A stretch of DNA of 64,000 nt from Prorocentrum cordatum (lineage: Eukaryota; Sar; Dinophyceae; Prorocentrales; Prorocentraceae). Positions 29,659-38,399 of the stretch are shown piece after piece; position 1 is the first letter of the stretch; each line of letters starts with the position of its first letter. The notes beneath the pieces are model-generated. The model did not search any database and was not told where the DNA came from. It saw nothing but the letters and a program-made list of their open reading frames with translations. The position numbers and the translations under genes were made by a program. The stretch spans positions 669,042 through 733,041 of the forward strand of contig CAUYUJ010015726.1 in the NCBI GenBank assembly GCA_963575745.1, given 5' to 3'.

Positions 29659-29767
29659 GTTCCTACCCCCCCGCTTTCGGTTTGACCGACGCGGGCGTCG
29701 CCGCGTCCGTCGGGCGAGGAGGGTAAGAAAGAGTGCCCTTCACAAAATTATTCCAATCAGTCTCCCA

Positions 29768-29792
29768 GCACTGGCGGCTGGGCCGCCAGTGC
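29768..29792. repeat. Longest member of the dispersed hairpin family
   Basis: A perfect 11-bp stem around a TGG loop: GCACTGGCGGC, TGG, GCCGCCAGTGC. It lies in the spacer between the Gag and protease ORFs. Confidence 0.9.
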
Positions 29793-29802
29793 GAAGCCAA
29801 TG

Positions 29803-31896
29803 TCACGGATGGTTGGGCGTGGTCTTAGCGAACCAACACTCCTTGCCGCGCGTGCATTTGCTTGTTTCCTTGAAAGAGCGACAAGTCATGTCTTTACCTT
29901 TGCCTCTGCCTTTGTTCTTGTCTCCGTCTTTTCCGCGCTTCTCTGAACTGTCGCTGGAGGCCCTGGGGCCACCATCGCCCGTTGATGAGGAAACGTTGGC
30001 AGCAGCGGCATTGGCTTGTTTAGCTGTACGCTCGTATCCCAGAGTCTGTCCCGCGCCAAGCTTCGCGTGTTCGTACTTATCGCGCATGAGCTTCTCTGCA
30101 TCGGTCAAGGCCCTGTGTTGCCTGGCGCAGCCGTCTTGAGGTCCACGGCAATTCTTGGGGCCCCGTGAATAAGCATAACACGGCAGCGTGCTCTCTTTTC
30201 CGCGCGAACGGTTGGATTGGCTCCTGTTCCGTTGTTGCGCTCCTTTTCCACGGCCACCCGTCGGAATCTGTGATCGGCTCTGCGCCTTTCGGCCTCGGCT
30301 GTCGGGTTTCTCAGATCTCTCTCTGGGATTCTTGTTCTGAGCCGGAGCAACATTCGACTTGGTTCCCGCAGCCGGCTGAGCCGGCGCGGCAGCTTTGGGC
30401 TTCTTATGATTAAACGGGCATCCCTGACCTGCATTCGGGCAGGTCTGGCCCTTGCGTGCAAACTTGCACGTCGTCTCGCCCTTGGTCGCTCCGCTCTTCA
30501 TAATGTCCGTGGATTTCCCTAGACGAGCCGCTACTTCTGCCGCGGCGGCTTTGCCGTTGGGGCCTCGGCGGTTGCCATTGCCGTTGCCCCCGCCACCGCC
30601 CAGCCGCGCCTGTCGAGCGCGTTGGTTCAGAGCGCCCTCATGCATACTGATGTTCCATTCTTCCTTGTCGCGCAACATCATTGCTGCTTCAATCCGAGAT
30701 ATGAGCCATTCGCGAGACCTTACGCCCTCTCCTAACTTATCTCTGGACAAGCCGTAAATCTGGCAAACAAAATCTATCTTCTTACGCTTCCTGCATTGCT
30801 GGACGAGGCGCGCGTGGATCGAAGCTCGCATCTCATCAGATGGAGGTCGGACGCCGTAAAGCTGTTGATAAACGTCTGTCCATTCATTATAGAAGCGATA
30901 TAAATCAGCATCGGGACGATTGGGGTCGATGACTACCTTAGAGATACCACGCGAAATGCGATGTTGACCTAACTCCGATCTGACGGAACACCAATCGCAA
31001 ATGGCTCGTATCATCTCGCGCCCCGTTAAGAGCCTCTGATCATTCTGAGCGCCATACTCCATTCGACTGATCTGTTGAAGGAAATGCATGTGATGAGTGG
31101 ACAGACTGCGATTCCTGCGCAATTTGTTGAACTTCTCAATCAAGTTTGTGGCGATCACGATGCCAGTGCGTTGGAGGCGGCCTGGATTTCTGAGCTGTTC
31201 GTTATCCACGGCGGGGCCCATAGCTTCCACGATCCAATGATGTGCTGATTGAAACACAGGAGACGATCCAGCAATAGCTCGGACTGCATGCATCTGCCAC
31301 TCCCGTATGTTCGTAACATCAGGAATGTCCATCAGATCAACCTCCTGATTGTTTCCAACCTGTCTCCACTGGTCCAGAGGGGTACTCTCATCAAGGCCCC
31401 CCGGGTCACGTGGCCCGCCTGGGCCCTGAGGTCCGCCGCGACCACCTCCGCCGCCTAGGGGTCCAGGACCCCCCGGACTCCCTGGCGGCGGCTTCTCTGG
31501 CCGGTCGCGAATAGCGTTATTTAGTGCCGGCAAAATCTCAGTGCATGGCGCGGTGCTACTGTCATCCCCATCTTTGTCTCGCCCTGCCCCGCCAGGCGGC
31601 GTAGCCGCTGGCGCGTGATCTTTGTTTCCACCAGACGGCTTGGCCGTTGGCGGTTTCGCAGGTCCGTCCTTAGTGAACGGGTGATAGTTAACAAAGGTCT
31701 TGTCATCGGTGGCACCTGAAATCCGCGCCGATAGGTAAACCATTATCGGAGGTACCAGGCTTGGCCGGCCCTTCGATTGCAGGGCCAGGAACAATATAAC
31801 GGGGACGCATGACAGGCCCCACGGGCGTTTCCTGCGAAAGCAGAAGCATGTCGAATAGACTAAACTTGGGCAATTTATCCAATTCCTTCCCAACAT
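29803..31896 (-). CDS. Retroelement Gag with CCCH zinc fingers
   Basis: 697 codons ending just before the protease region. After a Gly/Pro-rich N-terminal part, residues about 190-430 form a helical capsid-like domain: IPDVTNIREWQMHAVRAIAG, LSTHHMHFLQQISRMEYGAQ, DADLYRFYNEWTDVYQQLYG and REWLISRIEAAMMLRDKEEW. Three Cys/His clusters follow: CKFARKGQTCPNAGQGCPFN-H (C-x8-C-x6-C-x3-H), CYAYSRGPKNCRGPQDGCAR-QH (C-x9-C-x6-C-x3-H), and CRSFKETSKCTRGKECWFA with a displaced His. Most copia Gags carry CCHC knuckles, so CCCH fingers are notable. They presumably bind RNA. The first 50 residues are probably non-coding; GDCKTFVNYHPFTKDG-like sequence starts the good part. This is the longest intact ORF of the element. 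Confidence 0.75.
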   Translation of the reverse strand: MLGRNWINCPSLVYSTCFCFRRKRPWGLSCVPVILFLALQSKGRPSLVPPIMVYLSARISGATDDKTFVNYHPFTKDGPAKPPTAKPSGGNKDHAPAATPPGGAGRDKDGDDSSTAPCTEILPALNNAIRDRPEKPPPGSPGGPGPLGGGGGRGGPQGPGGPRDPGGLDESTPLDQWRQVGNNQEVDLMDIPDVTNIREWQMHAVRAIAGSSPVFQSAHHWIVEAMGPAVDNEQLRNPGRLQRTGIVIATNLIEKFNKLRRNRSLSTHHMHFLQQISRMEYGAQNDQRLLTGREMIRAICDWCSVRSELGQHRISRGISKVVIDPNRPDADLYRFYNEWTDVYQQLYGVRPPSDEMRASIHARLVQQCRKRKKIDFVCQIYGLSRDKLGEGVRSREWLISRIEAAMMLRDKEEWNISMHEGALNQRARQARLGGGGGNGNGNRRGPNGKAAAAEVAARLGKSTDIMKSGATKGETTCKFARKGQTCPNAGQGCPFNHKKPKAAAPAQPAAGTKSNVAPAQNKNPRERSEKPDSRGRKAQSRSQIPTGGRGKGAQQRNRSQSNRSRGKESTLPCYAYSRGPKNCRGPQDGCARQHRALTDAEKLMRDKYEHAKLGAGQTLGYERTAKQANAAAANVSSSTGDGGPRASSDSSEKRGKDGDKNKGRGKGKDMTCRSFKETSKCTRGKECWFAKTTPNHP

Positions 31897-32044
31897 ATGG
31901 AAAGGACTCCATTCCCATGGATTTAGTCATCTCTCTCGTTATTTCGATCATGGCCGCTTCTCGGTTGGTAGACGGCAACGAATATTGCACGTTTTGCTCT
32001 TTCCCTTTCAAGGACTCGGTGATGATAGCTTTGAGCTCCATCAC
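31703..32044 (-). CDS. Leader ORF of the retroelement, unrecognised
   Basis: 113 codons starting MMELKAIITESLKGKEQNVQ, with ITREMTKSMGMESFPYVGKE and ELDKLPKFSLFDMLLLSQET in the middle. It has an amphipathic, helix-like N-terminal half and a Pro/Gly-rich C-terminal half, and overlaps the 5' end of the Gag frame. It may be the true N-terminus of Gag, shifted in this copy. Confidence 0.4.
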   Translation of the reverse strand: MMELKAIITESLKGKEQNVQYSLPSTNREAAMIEITREMTKSMGMESFPYVGKELDKLPKFSLFDMLLLSQETPVGPVMRPRYIVPGPAIEGPAKPGTSDNGLPIGADFRCHR

Positions 32045-32140
32045 CTCTTTCTCTGATGCTACTGCGCGTGCCAGAGCCTCACCCTTCTCTCGAATGTTGG
32101 CGACTGACCTTTCTGAGCTTAATCTGATCTGCCCCTCAGC

Positions 32141-32695
32141 TTACTCCTTCATCCGCTGAACGTCAAGTCTATCAGCGCCACATTCGTCAAGAAGCTTTTG
32201 CTGTTGGGCCCGAAAGTTATGATCAGCACTGCGTCTTTGCCATTGCTCATCCCACTTCTCCTGTCCTGCCGGCAAGCTCTTTCGTTGAGCACATGTAAAA
32301 CATCGTCTGGCGCTCGCATTGAAGTGGTCTTTGCAGCTCGGCAGTCCACGAGCGGCGCATTCTCCAACTTTCGGATTAAAGCAAATCGAGCAACTCTCTT
32401 CATCAGCCCATCTCGCGGGCTGCGGCTGCGGCGCAGCCCTCGCTTGCAGCATTGGCGGCTTCCCGCCCCCCATTGTTGTCGAGCCCGGCTGAGCCTGCGA
32501 TGGCGTTGCGCCGGGCGGCTGGGCCGCCGGCGACGGTCGTCTGCTCGCCCCAGCCGGCTTAGCCGGTGGACACGTATTGTCGCCTAACTGCATGCGTTGA
32601 AGAGATGCTCCGGCGTTTTCATGTAACTTGAGCTCTTCTCGGTATTGATTATTCTGATCAACCATCGTCGCAGCTATAATCTGGGCATTGGCCAC
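32141..32695 (-). CDS. Leader ORF with a Cys/His-rich (RING-like) finger
   Basis: 184 codons. The N-terminal helix (MANAQIIAATMVDQNNQYRE) continues the coiled-coil segment upstream. A Pro/Ala/Gln linker with two hairpin elements follows. Residues about 102-140 have CSICFNPKVGECAARGLPSC, then KDHF, then CFTCAQR, eight potential zinc ligands in a spacing resembling a RING or related double finger, but the match is by eye only. The C-terminal part is Gln/Arg-rich. It lies between the coiled-coil ORF and Gag, and may have been one protein with its neighbours. Confidence 0.45.
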   Translation of the reverse strand: MANAQIIAATMVDQNNQYREELKLHENAGASLQRMQLGDNTCPPAKPAGASRRPSPAAQPPGATPSQAQPGSTTMGGGKPPMLQARAAPQPQPARWADEESCSICFNPKVGECAARGLPSCKDHFNASARRCFTCAQRKSLPAGQEKWDEQWQRRSADHNFRAQQQKLLDECGADRLDVQRMKE

Positions 32696-33479
32696 TTCCA
32701 GCCTGCTCCTGTTTTCCTTGTTCTGCCCGGGCTGTAGCGGCCATCTCTCCTTCTATTCTCGCCGCCGCAACAGCGGCGGGTGCGGTCTTGGCATCAACAG
32801 ACTGACTGTTCGCCGTCACTGCGGCCTGTCGTCCGGAGGATATCGCCTCAGCATTTCTGTTCTCGGCTTCTTCTGCCGCGCGCTGCTGGGCAACCGCGGT
32901 TTGATGGGACATATGTTCCACCAGCTCTTGTTCCCGCTTTCTGGCAGCTTGGGCCAGGGCGAGTCTTTCAGCCTCAAACTTCTTCCGAACGTCCTCAATA
33001 ACTGCATTTATTTCTTCTCGGCCCAGTCGGGCCCGCTCGGCCCCCTGGGCTTCGCGGGCCAGAATTTATTGCTGAGTCTTGGCCTCGACAAATCTAGCCT
33101 GATCCTGCGCAGCTTGGATGAGAAGGTACGAGCAATTATGCTCTTCCATCTGGATGCAATCCTCACACAACCATTGATTGCCACAGTTGGGGCACGCATC
33201 AGAGCAACTTCCACGCACTGGGCGCTTACAGGGTCCATTCTGTCTGTGGGCTTTCCCCGGGCGTCTGCTTTCCGCCTGGGGCGGGCAGTTGGGGCCCCGG
33301 TTCCAGCATGTCTCGCGCGTGGATATTGCACTGTTGCTCCTCGAAGTGGATCGGGCGCCAGATCGCGGCATCTTGGGCCTTCCCCTGCTCGTAGCAGACG
33401 ATCTAGGACGGGCGCGCGTGCTCTCTGGCGGCCTGGTCGCCTCTCGAAGCTCCTCATCCCTTTCGTCTTGTCTGATCAA
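32658..33479 (-). pseudogene. Leader coding segment: Cys-rich finger and coiled coil
   Basis: The frame 33479-33066 ends with CSDACPNCGNQWLCEDC, then IQMEEHNCSYLLIQAAQDQA, a zinc-binding cluster followed by a helix. After a shift, 33050-32660 gives a long Ala/Glu/Gln/Arg helix (LALAQAARKREQELVEHMSH, AVAQQRAAEEAENRNAEAIS), a likely coiled coil. The frame break near 33065 is a TAA or shift. The layout of finger then coiled coil recalls tripartite-motif-like architecture, but no family is claimed. Confidence 0.4.
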
Positions 33480-33729
33480 CTCATCTAGCGAAGCCGGGGG
33501 GGGGGCATTTCATCATCCTCAACTACAGCGGGTATTTATGGTTGCCAATCGCCTGTGGCGACGGCAGTTCGACACAACCCTTCCTGAAACGGGGAATCAT
33601 TCAAGTCGTAATCTTCATTCCTGTGCTTCTTGAGTTGAGGAGCGGAAATTCGTCCTGTGATCTCCCGATCGTGCTTCGCATGCGTCTGATGCCCCATTTC
33701 AACCTCGACCGCCTGGGGCGGCAGGTCGC

Positions 33730-34497
33730 TTACCTCGGTATCTGAGTCTGGTTATGCAAACGCTTTCCCAAGGGCTTCCACATGATCGTAGTCAATTGTC
33801 TCCTGCCCAGGGGACGACCAATTATCGATGACAAGTCTCGGCTCAACGATACTTGATAATTAGCGTATTCAATGTCTTCACCATCAAACTGTTCGTCGCT
33901 ATCTTGGCCGGTTTGCCGATTTGTCCGTTCAAGGCTATCGGGATGGGTTGAGTCCCTTGAATGTCCCCCCATCCGTCTGGGACGGCGGGGTACACGCCAT
34001 TGGACCCATCAGCCTCTCGCGACCCACTGGCTTGGCCAGCGGCCGGCACAATAGTCCGCATGGCAATCGGGCTGGGACGTATTGTATCCGAGGATTCGGC
34101 AACCCAAGACGAAAAAGCTCCTCGTATGACCGCCATCCCACCTCGTCGGGTCTGGGGTCTGTTCGCAGTCACCGATCGGAATTCGAGAGGGAGAATCATC
34201 TACTGACAAATATATAATTTCTCCCCTACTCCTTCCGCGAGGAATCCGAGTGGTATTAGAAGAAGAGGGAAGGCGGCCCCTCCCCGGGCCGCTGTCCTGT
34301 AGTTCTTGCCCGTCACGTTGTACAAGTTGCGATCCAACGGGCAATTCGGCTGTCTCATCATAGATCATCCCTGTCGCGACTTGGTCGCGGGTTTCGGCTG
34401 ATAACCCGTCTTTCCTCTGAGAATCGGGGTAAGATGTCAAAGGAGTTAAGGTATCATGTTGACTCTGCTCAGAGGTAGAAGATACGGGATGAGACAT
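33730..34497 (-). pseudogene. First leader ORFs, starting inside the 5' LTR
   Basis: The first ATG of the frame (complement of 34495-34497) lies within the 5' LTR; the product begins MSHPVSSTSEQSQHDTLTPL and runs to 34009. Overlapping frames 34199-33843 and 33972-33730 carry on with polar, low-complexity sequence. The 3' LTR holds the same start (complement of 3398-3400). The peptides differ at several sites. Whether this is translated is unknown; it could be untranslated leader. Confidence 0.3.
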
Positions 34498-34721
34498 CGA
34501 TGAAACTACAAGTGAGCCGTTAAGCAACTGCACTCAAGTATAGGAAGGGAGGAGGTCCGGCCGGCCGACGACCGACGACGCGCGGCGGCCGAGGGCTGGC
34601 GCGCTCCTTTTCTCGCTTGAATACAATATAGCTGCGGGATGGTACCGCAGGAACGTCAAGGTGTGGCAAGGCAGGCAGCAGAAGAGGCAGGTGCAGAATG
34701 AGGCGGGGAGGAACATATTTA
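34407..34721 (-). repeat. 5' LTR of the giant retroelement
   Basis: Partner of 3310-3624. Just inside it the minus strand reads GGTTATCAGCCGAAACC, where a primer-binding site would be expected; no tRNA was assigned. The candidate duplication CTCCTTT follows at 34722-34728. Confidence 0.7.
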
Positions 34722-34728
34722 CTCCTTT

Positions 34729-35620
34729 TACTCCTCGTCCACACCCTCCCTCCTCCTGCCACCTTCCTCGCCCAGAAGGTTGCCTGGGGCTGCAGTGTGT
34801 TTTGTCCTCCGCCTGGCAGGTCGGCATGTGGCGGGTTCCAGAAGCCCTCAACCCAAACATGTTGGTCCCCCCCTGGCGGAGCCACCCTCATCACGCATCG
34901 GTCGGCCCTCCCAGAACACAACACAACGCAGCAAAAGTACATCGACTCTTGAAATAGGAAGGCGCTTGAAGATGATTCGGATCTTGGCTGGGAATCCGAA
35001 AATACCTACTTTCAACGACCGGCGTGTATACTTCCACCAACTTCCGCCGACCTTCCGCCGCGGAAAAGGCGCCAACTCTTTCGGTCCTTCCGAAGGCGAG
35101 GTCCTTGTCTGGAGCCCGCTGTGCAACTATGCCGCCCAAGCTGTTATTGAAGATTCTGGTCTCCAGTCCTGTGGGCCCTTCGGGGGCCCAGACGGCGCCA
35201 TGGTTCTCGACGTTCCATCCCGACGCGTCGATCCGATCCATCTCCATCCTCCTCCAGCAAGAAAAACGGCATGGACAAAACTTCTCGAAGGGAAAACACT
35301 GCAACTGCATGAACACAACATTTCGGAGCTCCTCTTGGCGTTCTCAGGGAGAACAACTGGCATGAAAATACACGTTGAAAACACACTTTTCGAAGGATAA
35401 ACACTGCAACTGCACGAACTCAACATTTCGGAACTCCGCGTGGCGTTCTCGGATCGGCGCTGGGCCCCCTAGCGGCGCCTCCGGCGCCGCCCCTGGCACG
35501 CTCTGCGCGCCAGAGACGGGTGTCCAGCGCAGAACCAAAAAACCCGCGTGGACATTCGACCGTTTTTGTTTACGCTGTTAGGTCTTCGATCCTCCTAATC
35601 AAGCTCCTTCTCCATCTACA
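34729..35620. other. Flanking spacer, no gene recognised
   Basis: Sequence upstream of the retroelement. Overlapping short frames only. It contains one tandem duplication (35275-35455). Confidence 0.5.
35275..35455 (+). repeat. Imperfect tandem duplication, period about 95 bp
   Basis: AACACTGCAACTGCATGAAC at 35295 recurs as AACACTGCAACTGCACGAAC at 35400, with matching CTTCTCGAAGG/CTTTTCGAAGG before and CTTGGCGTTCTC/CGTGGCGTTCTC after. Confidence 0.75.
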
Positions 35621-35754
35621 TGTGCACACAACGAAATATATCCTCCACCTTCACTGATACCGTTCGCGGCTGTTCTGCCATATCTTCCGCGTACGCACGA
35701 CTTCTCACACGCAAGATCTCCCCAAAGTGGTTGTATAATGAGTGCTTCGATCGA

Positions 35755-35812
35755 AACGTCCTCGGAATCCTCATCCTCCTCTTCCTTTTCCTCCTCTTTT
35801 CCTTCCCTTGTC

Positions 35813-35844
<32 letters not shown>

Positions 35845-36170
35845 CTCCTCCTCCTCCTCCTCCTCCTCCTCCTCCTACTTCTCCTCCTCCTCCTCCCCCC
35901 ATCCCTTCCCTCCTCCTCCCCCCATCCCTTCCCTCCTCATCTGTCCCCTCTCTTCCCTCTCCTCCCTCCCCTCCTTCTCCTCCTCCCCAACCCCGAGAAG
36001 CCGAGCGACTGGAGGAGGGAAAAAGGGAGGAGGGAGAGATGGGGGGAGGGACGGATGAGAAGGAGGGAGGATGGAAAGAGAAAGGAGCGGGGAGAAGGGA
36101 AAGGGGGGGAGGAGGGGACGAGGGAGGGAGGAGGGAGGAGGAAGGGGACCGATAGGAGGGAGGGGGGAAA
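35755..36170. repeat. TCC tract followed by GGA-rich tract
   Basis: Pyrimidine-rich TCC repeats (about 35755-35985) switch to purine-rich GGA/GGGA sequence (about 36003-36165) on the same strand. All frames remain open, so the long ORFs here are artefacts. Confidence 0.9.
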
Positions 36171-36502
36171 GACTCTGGAGACTCTGGCTGCGAAGCCGCA
36201 ACTGAATCATGAACGGTACACGCAGGCATGTGGGAGCAAGCGTGCAGCGCGTACACACCAAACAATCAATGCACAGGTGAAGGAGGGGGCGCCTGCACGA
36301 ACGGCTCCATAATGTGGCTGAATACGAGCGGCGGACGTCGCTCCCCCGTCTTGGGGTGAAGTCCCCGCTTGGCCACGCCGAGCGTGTGCCCCGCTCTCCC
36401 GTCCCATGCCCACTCCCGCCCCCGTTTCCGCCACGCCCTTGGGACGGACACGGGTGAGGCTGACCGAGAGGCGACTTGGGCGAACGGCGTGCGCCGTGCA
36501 CA

Positions 36503-36540
36503 CAGACACACACACACACACAGACACAGACACAGACACA

Positions 36541-36586
<46 letters not shown>
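36503..36586. repeat. CA microsatellite with CAGA interruptions
   Basis: (CA)n with several ACACAGAC units in the first half. Confidence 0.95.
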
Positions 36587-36587
<1 letters not shown>

Positions 36588-36589
36588 CC

Positions 36590-37095
36590 GGCACCGATCC
36601 ATGCTCGGGGGGCGAGAGAAATCAGAGAGGACGGAGTAGATGCCTGTCGCCAGCAGGCCTGGCAGACGACTCAGTCGAATAAGAGCATTACCGAACTATG
36701 GTCGGTCGGCTTGCGCTTCCACTTCTGACGAACGACCCTCTCGACCGCACGACGGACGACAATACTGGTAATGAATGTGTGCGCTGTAGCCACACTGGCC
36801 AAGCCAACCATCTCCCAGGCAGCAGTCTTAGTACACACGTCGGCCCACAGATTCCCGAACAAATCGTCGGGCGGTTCGTTTGCGAATCACACGGCTTCCA
36901 ACCCATCCTCAAAACTTCGGTGGCCATCCGTCCGGGCAAACTCGGGCAACGCTTCATCACCCTGAAACGAATTTTGCATCTGGCACCACACTGAGGCGTG
37001 AGGCGCGCGAGCACGGGCGCGGGGGCCTACCCGATGGCCCGTGACAACAATCGTGGGTCACGCCGCCACTTCGATATTACAGAGAACGCCGATCC
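36590..37095. other. No gene recognised
   Basis: Non-repetitive sequence with short frames on both strands; nothing identifiable. Confidence 0.4.
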
Positions 37096-37608
37096 GTGCG
37101 GACCGACGAACAGTCTGCGCGGGGCTGTCCGCGGGCCTCTTCCGCAGCAGACGAAACAACTGTGGCGGACCCCTGTGCCACACCAGGAACACATTCTTCC
37201 GCAAGACGATTACGATCAAGACGTCCGCCGCCCCTCCTGTCGGATTTTGACCGTGATATTTTCGAGTCCGCGTGGGGCAAATGGTGGGGAGGAGGGGAAC
37301 CTGCTTCAGCAGCTCCGAAATTGCCAAGGGCCTGGGCCCACCCAGCCGACGAACCCGTCACGCGTGCCGTCGCACACGAGCTCGCACAGGCCCCCAACCC
37401 AGAAGAATGCGCATCGCGGGCCAGCTGGGGGGCAGCAGCCGCCAAGGACCCAGTCGCCGCGGATGGCCCAACAGACCCGCTAACCAAGCTAAGCGATGCC
37501 CCCAACGCAGAGGAATGCACTTCTCTGGCCAGTCGGGGCGTACGCTACGAGGCCGTGGGCGACGATGGCGCCCCTGAAGGCATACTTCTTGTGGGCCGAG
37601 GGGTGTGA
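37096..37608 (+). CDS. Unrecognised ORF with an internal repeat
   Basis: 170 codons from a non-ATG start to TGA. The C-terminal half has two related units, APNPEECASRASWG and APNAEECTSLASRG, separated by 27 residues. It also contains RDIFESAWGKWWGGGEPAS. No family is recognised, and the frame overlaps short minus-strand ORFs. It could be a fragment of a cellular gene, but the evidence is weak. Confidence 0.22.
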   Translation: MRTDEQSARGCPRASSAADETTVADPCATPGTHSSARRLRSRRPPPLLSDFDRDIFESAWGKWWGGGEPASAAPKLPRAWAHPADEPVTRAVAHELAQAPNPEECASRASWGAAAAKDPVAADGPTDPLTKLSDAPNAEECTSLASRGVRYEAVGDDGAPEGILLVGRGV

Positions 37609-38372
37609 CGACTAGGGGCTGAAACCCTGCCCCCTCGGCCCTGCGGCCCAGCGCTGGCGGAGGCGGAACCTCTCCAGCGGGCTAGGGCTCCGACGCGCGT
37701 GGCTTCCGGACTCGAATGCCAAGGGCTGCCGCTGCATCGATGTACTTCCCGCTTCGCCTCGAGCTGGTCCTCGGGAGGTGCTTTTCGAAGGGCCTTATCT
37801 GCAGCTGCGAACTCCTTCTGCTTCTCCTCGCAGCCTTCTCCTCCCAAGAGCTCCACGCCACTGCCCTCGCCATCTCCTGACTCTGTTGGGATCTGCTCAC
37901 CGCCCCCGCCAGCGGCGCCAGGGGCGCCTGGGTCACCAACGCCAGGAGAAGCAGGAGGAGGGGCGGCCGCTCTGCGCCGCTCAACAGCTTCACTCTGGAG
38001 GCGCGAGAGCACAGCCAAGGCGTCCTTGGCCTCCTGGCTCTCCAGCGCGGCGTCGTCCAGCCCTGCACTGACTGCTTTGACTGGGTCGTCGAACTCGCTG
38101 GCATGCAGCTTGACCAACTTGGCCTCCCCCTCCTTGAGCTTCGCCAATTCGTCCTGGAGAGCAGCCGTGAGCTCGTCGAGCTCTTTGTCGAGGGCGGCCT
38201 GCTGCTCTTTGACCGCCTCGATATTCGCCTCCAGCTTCCCAGCTTTCTTGCACAGCACCTCCACACGCCAGCGCTGCGCCAGGGCCGTTGGGTCGGGCCC
38301 AACCCAGCTATACCTTGGGGGGTAGCGCGGTGACACCGCATGCCTGGCAAGATCTGGACGGCCACCAAACAT
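37545..38372 (-). CDS. Coiled-coil protein fragment, unrecognised
   Basis: 275 codons. Residues about 38-95 form a heptad-like helix (EANIEAVKEQQAALDKELDE, LTAALQDELAKLKEGEAKLV), followed by DDPVKAVSAGLDDAALESQE and a further helix. A Gly/Pro/Ala linker and EEKQKEFAAADKALRKAPPE come next; the last 60 residues are low quality. It resembles ORF1-type coiled-coil regions of non-LTR retrotransposons, but that is only a resemblance. The frame at 39148-39510, same strand, could belong to the same gene. Confidence 0.35.
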   Translation of the reverse strand: MFGGRPDLARHAVSPRYPPRYSWVGPDPTALAQRWRVEVLCKKAGKLEANIEAVKEQQAALDKELDELTAALQDELAKLKEGEAKLVKLHASEFDDPVKAVSAGLDDAALESQEAKDALAVLSRLQSEAVERRRAAAPPPASPGVGDPGAPGAAGGGGEQIPTESGDGEGSGVELLGGEGCEEKQKEFAAADKALRKAPPEDQLEAKREVHRCSGSPWHSSPEATRVGALARWRGSASASAGPQGRGGRVSAPSRHTPRPTRSMPSGAPSSPTAS

Positions 38373-38399
38373 AAGTTGCCAGGCGCGCGTTGGTCTTCA

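Larger units (their letters stand above)
12571..34039. repeat. Dispersed hairpin family, about 20 members, NNGGC-TNG-GCCNN
   Basis: Perfect 5-bp or longer stems at 12571-12583, 14922-14934, 15794-15806, 17760-17772, 19384-19396, 20791-20805, 25022-25034, 25154-25166, 25278-25290, 27197-27209, 29768-29792, 30371-30385, 31596-31608, 31635-31647, 32514-32528, 32554-32566 and 34027-34039. Stems of 4 bp lie at 14961, 17723, 18215, 22469 and 23831. The inner GGC/GCC is constant while the outer pair changes on both sides together (CC/GG, GC/GC, CT/AG, AC/GT, GT/AC). The loop is mostly TGG or TTG. Members lie in Pro/Ala-rich linkers in at least two codon phases. Only one similar hairpin (46002-46014, loop CTG) was noticed outside the element. 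Confidence 0.8.
3310..34721 (-). mobile_element. Giant Ty1/copia-type LTR retroelement (decayed, with nested insertions)
   Basis: A 31.4-kb interval on the minus strand bounded by 315-319 bp direct repeats read as LTRs. The coding order is Gag, protease, integrase, reverse transcriptase, RNase H, which is the copia order (integrase before RT). About 11 kb of further coding sequence lies between RNase H and the 3' LTR. Two later insertions interrupt it: a Merlin-like transposon (3799-10560) and a TTAA element (27771-28894). Without them the element is about 23.5 kb, far longer than the 5-10 kb usual for copia elements. In-frame TAG, TGA and TAA codons and frameshifts interrupt conserved domains, so the copy is probably non-functional. 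The alternative is a copia element sitting beside unrelated cellular genes, but the placing of both LTRs and the shared hairpin family argue for one unit. Confidence 0.75.

Noticed and set aside
34520-34942. A protein frame through the LTR region that is similar in both copies
   Set aside because: The similarity is only the shared LTR DNA; substitutions show no codon-position pattern that I can see.
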